Source of the DNA: Melitaea cinxia
Lineage: Eukaryota; Arthropoda; Insecta; Lepidoptera; Nymphalidae
DNA length: 64,000 nt
Direction of reading: 5' to 3'
NCBI RefSeq assembly: GCF_905220565.1
Contig: NC_059421.1
Span: 3,491,501-3,555,500, forward strand
The notes beneath the pieces were generated by a model. The model searched no databases. It worked only from the letters and a program-made list of their open reading frames with translations, and was not told the origin of the DNA. Positions 51,707-62,697 of the stretch are shown here, one piece after another. The position numbers were made by a program, and so were the translations under genes. Position 1 is the stretch's first letter, and every line of letters starts with the position of its first letter.

Positions 51707-52705
51707 CTAATATGAATATGGGCTAATAATAGCGATATTGTTAATTGTCCTTTTTCGATTCCTATTAAAATATATATCAGTAATTGGTCTCAAGCATTGT
51801 TTGCTTATTTATTTCATTCTCCATCTTTTATGATTTTGCCATTAACATCCTTTCTACGAAAACATTTGTTCAAAGCTAAAATTTATTTCAATAAATATTT
51901 AACGCCTACCCTCTTCCTTGTACCGTAAACCTATTTTTAATTGAAATTCCTCGCTACGAACAATTTTAGACAGGTCAGATTGAGCTTGTCGTGTAGCAGG
52001 TAATATATTCAGAGAAAGTCTTCGAATAAGAGGAATTGTCTGAGTTATATTTAGTGGAAGAAAATAATGGATTTGCTTGCTAGAGTTAATTCTAAGGTAA
52101 AAGTTACATGTTGATTTTTTTTTATGATATGTGTTTTATTTTTATAGAATAAATATTTTTATGTTCAATAGCGCAAACTGGATACCATTTTATTTGTAAG
52201 TTTTATGTACACCGTGATATATGTGATATATTAGTTTCAGTCAAGCCGATAAATGTGTATTGTCAGCAATAGTCGATTTGAAGTCAATAAAATAATTTAG
52301 ATGAAATAAAAAGAAAATAGTATTACTCCAGCCAACCCGTTTGCAAATTATTTTGAATATACAAGAGTAGATAGGTATAAAATATTTTTTACGCATTAAA
52401 AAATGGATGAAAGTTTTGTCTACTTTAAATGTCAGCCCATAATCAAAGTAATTTTAAATTCATTGTAAGGCATTTACTGTCGCTATTACACAGAACAATC
52501 AAATAGTTGCACAATGGTACAGTTCAGGAAATTCCTTCGTACAACCAACCGTACTACTAACAGTCGAAGGCTAATGAGTGGACGACCTAGGATTTCTGGA
52601 ATATTCGAATTATCTAACGATGTTTACCGCAGGCTATTCCGTCTAGAGACGTCCAACTAGAGACGAACTTCACCCGTATGCCTTATGGATGAAAATTATT
52701 TTATA
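51707..52705. other. AT-rich DNA, no feature recognised
   Basis: Nothing supported; about 1 kb. Confidence 0.35.
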
Positions 52706-53034
52706 CTAGCTGCCCGGACAGACTGAGTTCTGTCAAAAGTTTATTGTAAAAATATATTTTTTTTTTTTGTATTAAAACCTTCCGTGGATCTTAAGGAATA
52801 TACAAAAAAATAAATTAGCCGAATTGGTCGATCCATTTTCGAGTTCATTCATTTTTATTTATATAGATTTGTGTTATTAACCCCTCTTAATCCCCCTTTA
52901 TCACTAAGGGTATGAAATACGTATAGATATTGGCCGATTCTCAGACCTACCCGATATGCGTACAAAATTTCATGAAAATCGGTCCAGTCATGTATGTTTC
53001 GGAGCAGTATTGTAACTAACATTGTGACACGAGA
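52706..53034 (-). mobile_element. Short non-autonomous Helitron (329 bp)
   Basis: Read on minus it starts TCTCGTGTCACAATGTTAGT (53034) and ends TCTGTCCGGGCAG then CTAG before T. Internal blocks on plus include CCGATTCTCAGACCTACCCG and TTCATGAAAATCGGTCCAG. Same family as 50920-51096 by its start. Confidence 0.75.
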
Positions 53035-53754
53035 ATTTTATATATATACGGTCGAATTGAGTAACCTCCTCCTTTTATTTAAGTCGGTTAATAAATAAAT
53101 CTTATAACAAAATAAGCGCTGTTTTATTGCGAATACAATGCTGCTAAAAGACTGGATTAAATGGCGGTTGCCGATGTTGCCGTATATAAAATAGCCTGGC
53201 TAGGAAGTTTTCAGCCAACCCTTTCGCGATTTATTTTTGCCATACTAAAGAAAATAATTATTTAATTTTAATGCAATAAGCAGATGGGTAAAGATCACAT
53301 ATAGTTCGTATCTTAGACTAGAAAGTTAGCACTGGCAGAACAAATGTACGATAATTTTATTTTGATAGTTTATCAAGATATGAACCATATATCGTTTACG
53401 GTTTTTGATTTTTTTTTGAAATTCACTGTAAGATTAAAAATTAAAATTAAATAATATCTTGTTACATAAACATTTCTTTTGCTAGAATAATGTTAAAATT
53501 ACTTAAAAATACAACGATTAATGAAGATAAATTAGAAATATAATGATTACGGTCAAGGAGCTTTTGTTTTAACTCAAACCCGTCTGTAGGAGACATACGT
53601 TCCTTTTTTATATTAGGTTTATTACATGTTATCTAGAAATCATTAAGTTTGAAAATGTGCTCATGTAATGAATTAAATATTTATGTCTGATAAATTTTCA
53701 AAATTTTTCACATTGAGCAAATGTTCCAACTACAAGACAAGAAACATAAGACCC
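53035..53754. other. AT-rich DNA with a short repeat end
   Basis: CCTCCTCCTTTTATTTAAGT followed by CGGTTAATAA (about 53067-53095) is the reverse of the end block of the repeat at 62698-63285. Otherwise featureless. Confidence 0.45.
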
Positions 53755-53912
53755 AAGTTCGCACCAATAATGGCGTGAACTCATGTGTTTTGCTCTTAAT
53801 CACCACGCTGGGCAGGCGGGTCGGTGAACGCAGGGCTGGCTTTGTCCCACCGACGACGCTGCTGCCCGTCTTCGGCCTGTGTATTTTAAAGCCGACAAGC
53901 ACCAGCTTTTAG
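53755..53912 (-). mobile_element. SINE-B fragment
   Basis: Plus strand AGTTCGCACCAATAATGGCG, TCACCACGCTGGGCAGGCGG, GAACGCAGGGCTGGCTTTGT, GTCTTCGGCCTGTGTATTTT. Middle of the family; two opposed ORFs of about 63 codons are chance. Confidence 0.72.
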
Positions 53913-53934
53913 TATGAAAAGTTACAAAGTAAAC

Positions 53935-54099
53935 GACGTGGAAAAAACACGAGTGTGCTTTTGACCACACGACTGAAGTAAAACTTCTTTAGCAATACTG
54001 CTCTGCCCGCCTCGCCCGATCGCACTTTTCGTTACGCATTCATCACGCATTCACCAGCTCACGCCCCAAGTCAAGCGTACGCAAAGAAGTTTTACTTCA
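53935..54099. mobile_element. MITE-like repeat family E, copy 3
   Basis: CACGAGTGTGCTTTTGACCA, CGACTGAAGTAAAACTTCTT at one end and GCAAAGAAGTTTTACTTCAA at the other. It is the shortest copy, with the clearest inverted ends (GAAGTAAAACTTCTTT / AAAGAAGTTTTACTTC). Confidence 0.68.
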
Positions 54100-54239
54100 A
54101 AAGGGTCTACTTGAGATCCTTTTTATTATTTTGAAGTCGATAAAAAATAAGTTCTTTTGTTTGATGACGGTTCAAAGATGAAAATATAGACTGTATTTCA
54201 AATCCACCTCACGTTGACGGCCTCTCCACGTGTCTATAA

Positions 54240-54563
54240 TCTATAAAAATAAATAAAAATGAAGTGTCTGTTTGTAATATTAAAATAACCGCTTTTTACT
54301 AAATGTACACGGTACATATACTAAAATAACATTTTTTACAATTTTGTCTGTTTGTCTGTCTGTTTGTTCCGGCTAATCTCTGAAACAGCCGGACCGATTT
54401 TGACGGAACTTTCACTAGCAAATACCTGACGCAATAAGAAGTATAACTTAGGCTAGTTTTATTTTAGAAATTTATTTAGGTTACTTTTATTATTATAACT
54501 CTGAAAGCTGTTCAATAAATTTTTTGGCAAATTTCACGCGAACGAATTCGCGAGCACGGCTAG
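54240..54563 (+). mobile_element. Short non-autonomous Helitron (324 bp), complete
   Basis: Starts TCTATAAAAATAAATAAAAA after an A and ends CGCGAACGAATTCGCG, AGCACGG, CTAG before T. The terminal stem CGCGAA/TTCGCG is perfect with a 4-nt loop, 7 nt before CTAG. The body has TGTTCCGGCTAATCTCTGAA and CGGACCGATTTTGACGGAAC. It has no ORF, so it depends on a Helitron transposase elsewhere. Confidence 0.85.
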
Positions 54564-56001
54564 TAGGTCTAATAAATTTATTCACAGCCGTCATAACTAT
54601 TCACACGAATGAAGGCCACACAAATTATTCACGATCGTATCATTTTCATAATTAAGAAATTTGCATTTTAATGACTACAAAACATTTTCCAGTCTTAAAA
54701 TATGATTAGACCGATTATAATTAGGGTAAACTTTAAGTATATTTTATGGTTTCGCTTGCGTTAAGTTTAAATTTTGGTCAGACGTGATAACTTTTAAAGT
54801 AAGTTGACTGGTTATAAAAGTATAAATAACTTTATTCCTTTGCTAGGTGCTTAATTTCGGACCCATCGACTTTCTTATTAGTAAAGTTGTGGCAACAAAT
54901 AGCAATATAATAAAAATAAATATAAAAATAAATAAAAAATAAATAATATATAGTGTTCTCTAAACATATACGTATAAATAAGTTAAATACAAATATAATA
55001 CACACACATAAATGAAATACATACACTTTTGTTTCAGCATTTGTTTTGATTGTAGAATAAAAAATGTTGGTACACAAAAGTTCCTACACATAGCCGAGTT
55101 TCCGTCCACCGAATCCCACAAACAGGATTTATTTCGTGTTCTTTCTAGACATATTTATAGTCGCTTTATACAATTACATTTAAAAGTACAATCCGTTGAT
55201 TGTTTACATATGTACGTAAATTCTTCATCTCGACATCTGTACAGTATTTCGAGCTAAGTATTGTATTTTGTAAGATTTCTTTTATTTATTTATTGGTCAG
55301 AGTTTCTATAATGACAAATAGATAATTCTACTTTTGTCTGTAATTGTTTTAATGACTTACCTAATTTATGATAATATTTTAAATAGCGTGATTTTGCTTT
55401 CATAACAAAATTAATTTAAATTACACTGAGCTTAATTAGAATTTAAATTACGAGCTACGACACTGGATACTTATTATCCCGAATTCCTTGAAAAAGAGAA
55501 CGATTTTAAATGTATTGATTATTTCCTTCCTATTTTTAGAATGAGGTATTATAATTATTATATTTTTGAATTGTTATTATATTAGAAAGTAGATAACCGT
55601 CTTAAATTACAACGTCTTAAATTACTTGGAACCTTGAACGTACTTTGAAGTTATGTCTCGTCTTAAGCTGGCAATTCTAGCAGCTAGCGGCTAGCGTTAT
55701 AAAGTAAATCAAACAAAATCAACCCAAATTAATTATTCAATTTAAAATGTTAAGAAGGGAAAGTTAATAAAAAATAGAAGTTCAAATTGCGCGGACTGAG
55801 GAGCTATTAAAAAATTAAAATTAAAAAGTACGAAAGAATTAAAAGGTTTTTTAATAACGATATCGATTACGCAAACATAAAAATAAATTATTTTCATATA
55901 CAACAGCGTTTCAATTATAACTTGATAGAATTGTTATTATAATCATGTCTTCATTGTTATTTTCATTATTGACTATGGCTTTATTAATAGTGATCACGGT
56001 T
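54564..56001. other. AT-rich DNA, no feature recognised
   Basis: About 1.4 kb. Two opposed ORFs of 81 codons at 54832-55257 look like chance frames. Confidence 0.35.
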
Positions 56002-56325
56002 CAGCCTGAAACATTCCGCCGCTGGGTATAGACCTCTTTCTCTGCGTAGGAGAAGGGTCGGACCTTAATCCGCTCTAGGTTAGCGGATAACGGTAATCGT
56101 TATTTTTAAATTATATTTATATCATTGTGCACGTTTAGCTATCTAACTCAGCTGCTATCATAACCGGGCTGATAATGGAAAGGTTTTTATATATAGAATC
56201 AAAGATTCAGCTTAATGCGTCACGCAGCTACACTACGTTTAGGCAAGTAAGCTTTTCTGCAAAAGTTACGTTCATTCAAGGTTAAAGATTACAATCGAGG
56301 TCGATGGGGAGACCAACATGGACAA
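56002..56325 (-). mobile_element. SINE-A, strongly degraded copy
   Basis: CAGCCTGAAACATTCCGCCG, CTCTTTCTCTGCGTAGGAGA are clear. Beyond that only scattered blocks remain (CTGCTATCATAACCGGGCTG, GATGGGGAGACCAACATGG), so this is an old copy. Confidence 0.6.
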
Positions 56326-56889
56326 AAAACTCTTGATTTTCATTTAAATGTTTAGTTAGTTTAGTTTCAAAAACATATTTGTATAATTATAATGTTTAAA
56401 GAGAAAAAAAATCATCTTGAAATTTCATGCCTGCCACCACGTCAACCAACTAACTCAACGGTCTGTTTCAGGAACATTTCTAGGCTTTTAGAGTTAAGTT
56501 TTCGCTACAAATACTGCATGAAATATAATGAAAAAGGACCGTAAATACATTTCTAAAAATGTTAAGATTACAAAAACAGACAGACAGCTTGTTGACATTC
56601 TATCATAACAAACAGAATCTTAACAGTAAAACATTTATGGTTCAAACTGTTTGTTTTTAAAAGTATACGTGAGTGATTTTGAATCTTATACAGTTAAAGT
56701 ATAAATAAAAGGTTTACTATACAATAACAGTCTTAAACAACAGTGCTAAAGATATTTTTAAGTTTTGTAGTCTTGTTTAAATTAAATATTAAAATTTTCA
56801 TTGAATCTAGCAGACTACAGTAAATGAGCGGGCATAATATACAGAGATTAAGGCGCGCCGTTTTGCCGTCCCAAAAGAGTGGAACGTAA

Positions 56890-56975
56890 TAGTCGTTTGG
56901 AGATCCGTAAAAAAGATTTAAGAAGCACAAAACCGCGATAAAAGTCAATTTCATCGGAGTCGAGCGAGATTTGGA
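56890..56975 (+). repeat. Dispersed repeat F, copy 2
   Basis: GTAAAAAAGATTTAAGAAGC, ACCGCGATAAAAGTCAATTT, GGAGTCGAGCGAGATTT: near-identical to 21995-22085. Confidence 0.55.
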
Positions 56976-57887
56976 GTGTGTATAAATAATTTCCTACTGT
57001 TATACGAATCTATATGACCACTATAATAATTCTTAAGTAGGCTAGGGCAAGTGATACTTATACCTAGTTGATATTAGCTTCTTATATTACTATTTTTATG
57101 TACGAATATAGTCACATATCGGTCGCTTGTAAGACGATAAGACGAATATCGCTCCAGTGATAGTATGATCAAATTTTATTGCGGAATTTCTAATAAAATT
57201 CTTCAATACATTGTTGACGAAACTAAAACGGATTTATCTGGTGAAGAGAGTCGTGTAGGTATTATATTCTGCGCTGGATTTAAAAATGTCTACCGTTTTC
57301 TTTATATTCGCAGACTTTAATTTGAGACTCCTTAAATAGCTCAGGGCATTTTCTTTGACATTCAATACTCTTTAATTCGCTTGCTCTGTCTGTTTTAGAA
57401 ATAGCGTCAAAATGCAAGTTAATTATGGTTATAATTCAGTTCAAAGATATTTATTCTCATCAAAATTAACAATTCACTTATATAAGAAATACATTAAAAA
57501 GAATACATTTTTAAAAAGCTATAAGTTTACAATAATTGTCGCCAAGCGAGCCAGTAATATACAATAGTAGTAGTATACAATAGTTCATTATACGATATCG
57601 TCGCAAAAAGCAAAAAAGTGGGTAGAAACGCATTACATCGATGGTAACATCGGTAACTGCGGAAAAAAAGTGACCAAAAACGACAAGCGACGAAACACAA
57701 ATAAATACATAGATCTTCAAATGTTTAACTAGATGCGGCCAGACAAAATTCTATATAAAAATCAATATTTATGTATGTAATTTTGATCAATGTTTATTCA
57801 CTTGATTTCACTAGAAAATCACCTAAAGGTCAAGACTACGAGGAAAAGGCATCTTCTTGATGTAGGTTAAAGGGTTAAAACTAAATC
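56976..57887. other. AT-rich DNA, no feature recognised
   Basis: Nothing supported. Confidence 0.35.
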
Positions 57888-58030
57888 CACCTCGCTCGTT
57901 TAAGTGGATAATTTCTCCACCTACTAACGATCATTACCAGCTGTTTGTCATAGCAACTGAGATTAATAGCTTTTCGTGTGACCTACAAGGACAAATACTC
58001 AGACCAAAACCAATTACTTGTATAACCACA
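57888..58030 (-). mobile_element. Possible degraded SINE-A remnant
   Basis: ACGATCATTACCAGCTGTTT, CATAGCAACTGAGATTAATA, ACAAATACTCAGACCAAAAC and TTGTATAACCACAAATGCC follow the order of SINE-A blocks but with many changes. Confidence 0.4.
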
Positions 58031-58289
58031 AATGCCTGCTTCAAATGGTGTTCGATTTAGATACGGCTGTGCGATACTGTATATTCGCTCTACTTGTTAA
58101 TAAGGCGTTTATTGCTATTGAAGTGAAACTTATTAAGGCGCACGAGGGTAAAATTTTTACGGATGAAACGTTTATGTCCGACTTAAAAATTAGTTTGCCA
58201 AAGAAGTTTCATTTAAGACATGTATACTTTGTACGCACGTACTTTTCATTTATTGTACTTATGATTTTTGATGAATAAAAATAATTATC

Positions 58290-58451
58290 TACCAGTGGAA
58301 GCCCCACCAAAATCGGTCCAGCCATTTCAGAGATCAGTCGGAACAAACAAACAGACAGGAAGACAAAAATTGAAAAAAAATGCTATTTTGGTATATATAG
58401 TTATTTTAATATTACAAACAGACACTCCACTTTTATTTATTTGTATAGATG
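58290..58451 (-). mobile_element. Helitron 5'-end fragment
   Basis: On minus it starts TCTATACAAATAAATAAAAG, then GGAGTGTCTGTTTGTAATAT, and runs to TGGCTGGACCGATTTTGGTG. It is the first half of the 54240 family; the CTAG end is missing. Confidence 0.68.
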
Positions 58452-59217
58452 TATTCCCATACTATTGAACGATATTGCATTGTTTTGTGTGAATTAAAAG
58501 AAACATCAACAATTCTTTCATTACTTATAGAATTATATGTATCCACATTTATTCTATAAGTGACACAGCGGCTCAAATATACAGAGTAGGATTTAGAAGT
58601 GTTTCTGTTCTTTTTGTTATGGATTCGTTTTTCAATTCCAGTGTAGCCACATGACCATATTTTTAATTTATTCTCAAACCACACGTCGCGGTTTACGTTC
58701 GAAAATATACCAAATGAAATAAAAATCAATTCAGACGCTACATGTAAATATTGTTTTTATTGATATGTCCAAAATTAACTATGTAAACTTTTTAAAAATT
58801 TAACTGATGTTAAAGAAATAATGAATACAAACTTTTTTCTCTTTCTCTCCTTGTTAATATAACCTAAATATTTAAAGCCGACTGGTATAAATTTGTCTTT
58901 TCATCTTTTGTTACTTTCAGTTATCCCCCATGCTTAGCATTAATCTCTTTTTACTTTACAGAAACAAAACAGTGAAAAGTTATTTTAACCAATATAAAGC
59001 TTGTAAAAAGTATAAGTAGAGCATTGTGTTTTTAGAGACTTGGTTACCAATATAAATCTAGCTCTATAGTGCTAAATTGTTTCGAATGCCGTCCGGGGGC
59101 GCTGTCGCATGAGGACCGCACTCGAACAACGCTAACTTAGCGCTGCAAGCTATTTTTATTTATCAATTTACCAATTAATAATAATAATGATAATAATATT
59201 ATGATATAAAAATCATG
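58452..59217. other. AT-rich DNA ending in TAA repeats
   Basis: No gene. AATAATAATAATGATAATAA (about 59176-59197) immediately precedes the R4-like LINE. Confidence 0.5.
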
Positions 59218-59635
59218 GCTCCTGAGGGTCCTCGAGCTGTACAAGATTGACCAGGCAGTTCGAGACTTCCTCGGAGTATGTATGGGGCAATGGAGCACGA
59301 TCCTATGTCTCCAGGGCGAGCGACTGACGGGTGCGGATGACCCAATCAGGATACGGAGGGGTATTTTCCAGGGTGATTGCCTGAGTTCGCTATGGTTCTG
59401 CTTGTCCTTGAACACTCTAAGCACCCTGCTGGAGCGTTCGGGGACAGGCTTTCAGTTTCGGAGAGGAGGTACTAAAGTCTCCTACCTTCTCTACATGGAC
59501 GACCTCAAATTGCTGGCACCTAACGCTGCACGCCTGCAGGAACTGCTGAAAATCACTACGGAGTTCAGCAGTTCCATCAGGATGCAGCTTGGAGTGGATA
59601 AGTGTGCGGTCGTGCATGTGGACAGGGGCGGGTGA
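59218..59635 (+). pseudogene. R4-like LINE: RT palm fragment
   Basis: Reading through upstream of the ATG at 59282 gives LYKIDQAVRDFLGVCMGQWS, so the protein is cut at its 5' side, not starting here. Then RIRRGIFQGDCLSSLWFCLS (the Q-G-D variant of the usual P-Q-G block) and the catalytic YMDDL (about 59492-59506). It ends when the frame shifts near 59625-59632; the continuation is in the next ORF. Confidence 0.87.
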
Positions 59636-60579
59636 CTCAATCGTCGCAGCTTAGTCTCGAATTAACATCATTCAAGACCCTTTCCGAAGCTGAATCTTAC
59701 CGGTATCTGGGCATGTCACAATGCATAGGGGTGAAGGAAGTGGACATGAAACAGGCAGTTTGTGAAATCTTTTTTGGACGGCTGACAAAAGTTCTTCGGA
59801 GCTACTTGTCTGGAGCTAACAACGTCCGAGCCTATAACGCTTGGGTCATGCCCACTCTCTTGTACACCTTTGGCATACGCAGATGGACTCAGACCGAACT
59901 TGACGCCCTGGACAGAAGAGTCCGCACAACTATGACGTACCACCGCGTGCATCACCCTAAGTCGTCGGTCATGAGACTGTACATCCCGCGGAAGTGTGGT
60001 GGTCGAGGCATGTTAAGCGCTAAGACTATGCATAACCGCGAGGTGTGCAGCCTCAGGGCCTACTTTGAAACGAGACGGGACAGCGCTTTGCATGGCGACG
60101 TTTCAATGTGTGACAAAGGACTAACCCCCCTAGCCTTGGCCAAAGAGAACTGGCAGAAACCGGTCGTACTGAGCACCTCTGACCGGGAGACCGTATGGAT
60201 GGAGAAGGAACTGCATGGACGGTTCTACAAGGCGCTTCACACGCCTCACGTGGACAGTAAGGCCTCCGTGCAGTGGCTGCGATTCGGCGACCTCTTTGGG
60301 GAAACCGAAGGTTTTGTCTGTGCAATACAAGATCAGGTGGTCAAGACGAACAACTACTGAAAGCACGTCTTGAAGGATGGCACTCCCGACTTCTGTCGAG
60401 CCTGTCGTCATCCCGGTGAGTCACTCAGGCATGTGCTTTCGGGTTGTTCCGCGCTTGCTAATACTGAGTACTTGCACAGACACAACCAAGTGGCCAAGAT
60501 TCTCCACCAAGAGCTTGCTCTTATGTACGGTCTCCTGGAACAGAGGATGCCGTATATGCCGTATATGCCATATATGCCG
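59633..60579 (+). pseudogene. R4-like LINE: RT thumb and zinc finger
   Basis: In frame from about 59633: RVTQSSQLSLELTSFKTLSE, YRYLGMSQ, VRAYNAWVMPTLLYTFGIRR and MRLYIPRKCGGRGMLSAKTM. A TGA at 60358-60360 interrupts, but the same frame goes on with FCRACRHPGESLRHVLSGC, the C-C-H-C finger of R2/R4-type LINEs. It stops at TAA (60580-60582) within a MPY repeat. Confidence 0.87.
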
Positions 60580-60582
60580 TAA
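60547..60582 (+). repeat. 9-bp tandem repeat, four units
   Basis: ATGCCGTAT, ATGCCGTAT, ATGCCATAT, ATGCCGTAA. It encodes Met-Pro-Tyr three times; the fourth unit ends in TAA, which makes the stop. Confidence 0.92.
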
Positions 60583-60999
60583 TACTTACCGGTGCCAGTA
60601 CTCGAACGCGACGGAGTCCGGCTCTACTGGGACCTGCCTATCGCCACAGACAGGACGATACTGGCGAACAAGCCTGATATCGTGGTGATGGACAGGGCAC
60701 GGTCGAGGGTATTTTTAGTGGACATCACCGTCCCGCATGACGAGAACCTCGTGAAAGCCGAGACTGAGAAAAAACGTAAATATCTGGATCTGGCGCACGA
60801 GATTGTCGACATGTGGGGTATGGGGTCTGCTGAAATAATCCCTATCGTAATATCTGCCAATGTTTTGATCCCGGTTAGCCTCGCTCACCATCTGAGGCAA
60901 CTGGGGATCCGGGACGGTTCGCTCGCAGTCAGGATGCAGAAGGCGGTGTTACTTGACTCGGCTAGGATTGTCCGCCGGTTTCTCAGCCTACAGCCCTAA
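60583..60999 (+). pseudogene. R4-like LINE: restriction-like endonuclease domain
   Basis: Same frame as the finger, separated by one TAA. LYWDLPIATDRTILANKPD, IVVMDRARSRVFLVDITVP: the K-P-D and V-D-I-T residues are the restriction-like endonuclease core (P-D...D). Then ENLVKAETEKKRKYLDLAHE, VDMWGMGSAEIIPIVISANV, ending RRFLSLQP. The nuclease residues look intact although the ORF is not. Confidence 0.87.
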
Positions 61000-61154
61000 C
61001 CCCCGGCTGTTTGATCTCCCTGTCGGGGCGTATTCCTCCACCCGCTTATATTTATATATGTAAGTATAAGTAAATTTACTATATTATTTATATAAGTAGT
61101 TATTATAATATATGTATCTATTATGTATTGGGCGGGCGGAGTGACATTCAGTAT

Positions 61155-61800
61155 GATAATAATAAAAATAATTTATTTCTATAATCTTTGTTACAATTTA
61201 TCACCGAGTCTTCCCAGTAAGTAGTCAGAGACACTTGTATTGGGAATGACCTCCCTTACGGATGACTAAGACTATAGTAGACTTAGCATTTTAAACTTTA
61301 AAATTAAATCTAAGTGTAAGTGTTGTGTGTGTGAGTTTGTGTGAGTGTATGTATGTGTGTGTGAGTGTGTGTTGTGTGTGTGTGTGTGAATACACATGTG
61401 ATTGCGTGCGATTTTATCTATGATTTTTAAGTAAAGCTTAAGTAGGGGATGATTGTGCGTCGTATGAGTAGTATATTACCAATAGCAGCAGTAAGGAAAT
61501 GGCGGAAAGGCGAAAAGGCTTATTGCTAAAGGTTTTCAACCTCAACAAAAGTGTCCAACCTCTGTCCAAACTCTGTTATACACGTAAGTGGACTGGGCAA
61601 TATATTGTGATAGTTACACATAGTGAGTGATAAGTTTTTTCAAGTATATAAAGTCGTACAAGTGCGAATTGATAACGACAATGAATTCCACAGCCTAGCT
61701 GCGAGACGGTATAGGAATTAGAATGAAAATTGGAAGAGTGTGAAGGAATACGCAATAGAAGTTGGATCTTGGACCGGCACCAGGATTAACATCCTAATAA
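61155..61800 (-). mobile_element. LINE 3' end (5'-truncated), opposite strand
   Basis: On minus, about 61640-61720 encodes AARLWNSLSLSIRTCTTL, the C-terminal W-N-S-L-P-type block of Jockey/CR1 RTs with the proline changed, then a stop. A 3' UTR of about 450 bp ends near 61155 in a TTATTATC-type tail. A TG-rich microsatellite (about 61318-61400 on plus) is inside. The head of the element is absent. Confidence 0.68.
61318..61400. repeat. (TG)n-rich microsatellite
   Basis: Interrupted GTGTGTGAGT-type repeats of about 80 bp within the LINE 3' UTR. Confidence 0.8.
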
Positions 61801-62697
61801 TAATAATATTATATAACATATATATAATAATGTACTTAACTGACAAGGAGAAAACGTGTGACTTCGAATTAAGAACATAATAAAAAAGTCAATTTAAATT
61901 TTATATCTTGTAAAAAGGACTTGTGTACGTAATAAATACGTTATACGCTATAAGTAAAAATGCAATATAGTATTTTCATTTACATATTATTATTACAATA
62001 CGTACACGGACATGCCTCCGATACCTGCATCAGTTCCTCGTAAAGGCCATCTGAGGCATGCAAAACTATTTCTTATTCCATCTAGTTGCATACAAGTTGG
62101 AAGCATTTATTGCACTGGGGACACTGATGTGGAGATTATAATTCAAAATTTTATATTCGCTGACCAGATAAGTTCAGTTATATTGCCCACTGGACGTTAT
62201 ATTTTAAAGAGGTTCACATCACATATTGTTTGTAAATTTAGTATTTAAATTTTATTGTTTTATCACACAATCTTTATACGAATAAAGCTCTTATTAATAA
62301 ATACTAATAAGGTTTAAACTCTCACAAAGTCATTAGAGAGGTTGTTGTCCTACACAGTGTCGGGTCACGTCCTTGATGAAACTCTGAAGCTGTAGTCTGA
62401 TGCGTGTTTTATTTTCATTAACATCGAAACCAGTTCGCTTGTTAGTGAAGTTTAAATTGTTTCTATGAGAAGTTTAACATAATTAAGATATAAGACTCAT
62501 TTAAGATAAGATAATATTTCTTATTTCAAACGATGGAGGAGGAAAGATTGTACGTTATTCTCTGACTCTTTGATATCCAAAAATGTTTTATAACGTTTTC
62601 GTCTATCTCGTTTTGTTGAAATAATTTTTATTACTACTTACGCTTAAAATTATACAGTAACACTTTTCTGATATTTTTTTAAAATACGAAATGTTTT
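61801..62697. other. AT-rich DNA; unassigned ORF 62012-62248
   Basis: A 78-codon plus-strand ORF (MPPIPASVPRKGHLRHAKLF...) has no family I recognise and no paired features; it is not called. The rest is featureless. Confidence 0.3.

Larger units (their letters stand above)
59218..61154 (+). mobile_element. R4/Dong-like LINE, 5'-truncated, with TAA-rich flanks
   Basis: GC-rich 1.9 kb holding the C-terminal half of an RT and a C-terminal restriction-like endonuclease, then a 3' UTR of about 150 bp. TAA-type repeats flank it: AATAATAATAATGATAATAA on the left (about 59176) and GATAATAATAAAAATAA on the right (about 61155). Dong/R4-clade elements are known to target TAA repeats, which supports this clade. 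The endonuclease type excludes Jockey/CR1. Confidence 0.78.

Noticed and set aside
62012..62248. 78-codon plus-strand ORF MPPIPASVPRKGHLRHAKLF...
   Set aside because: Slightly non-random in composition, but no homologous motif, no repeat context and no splice or polyadenylation pattern I could support.
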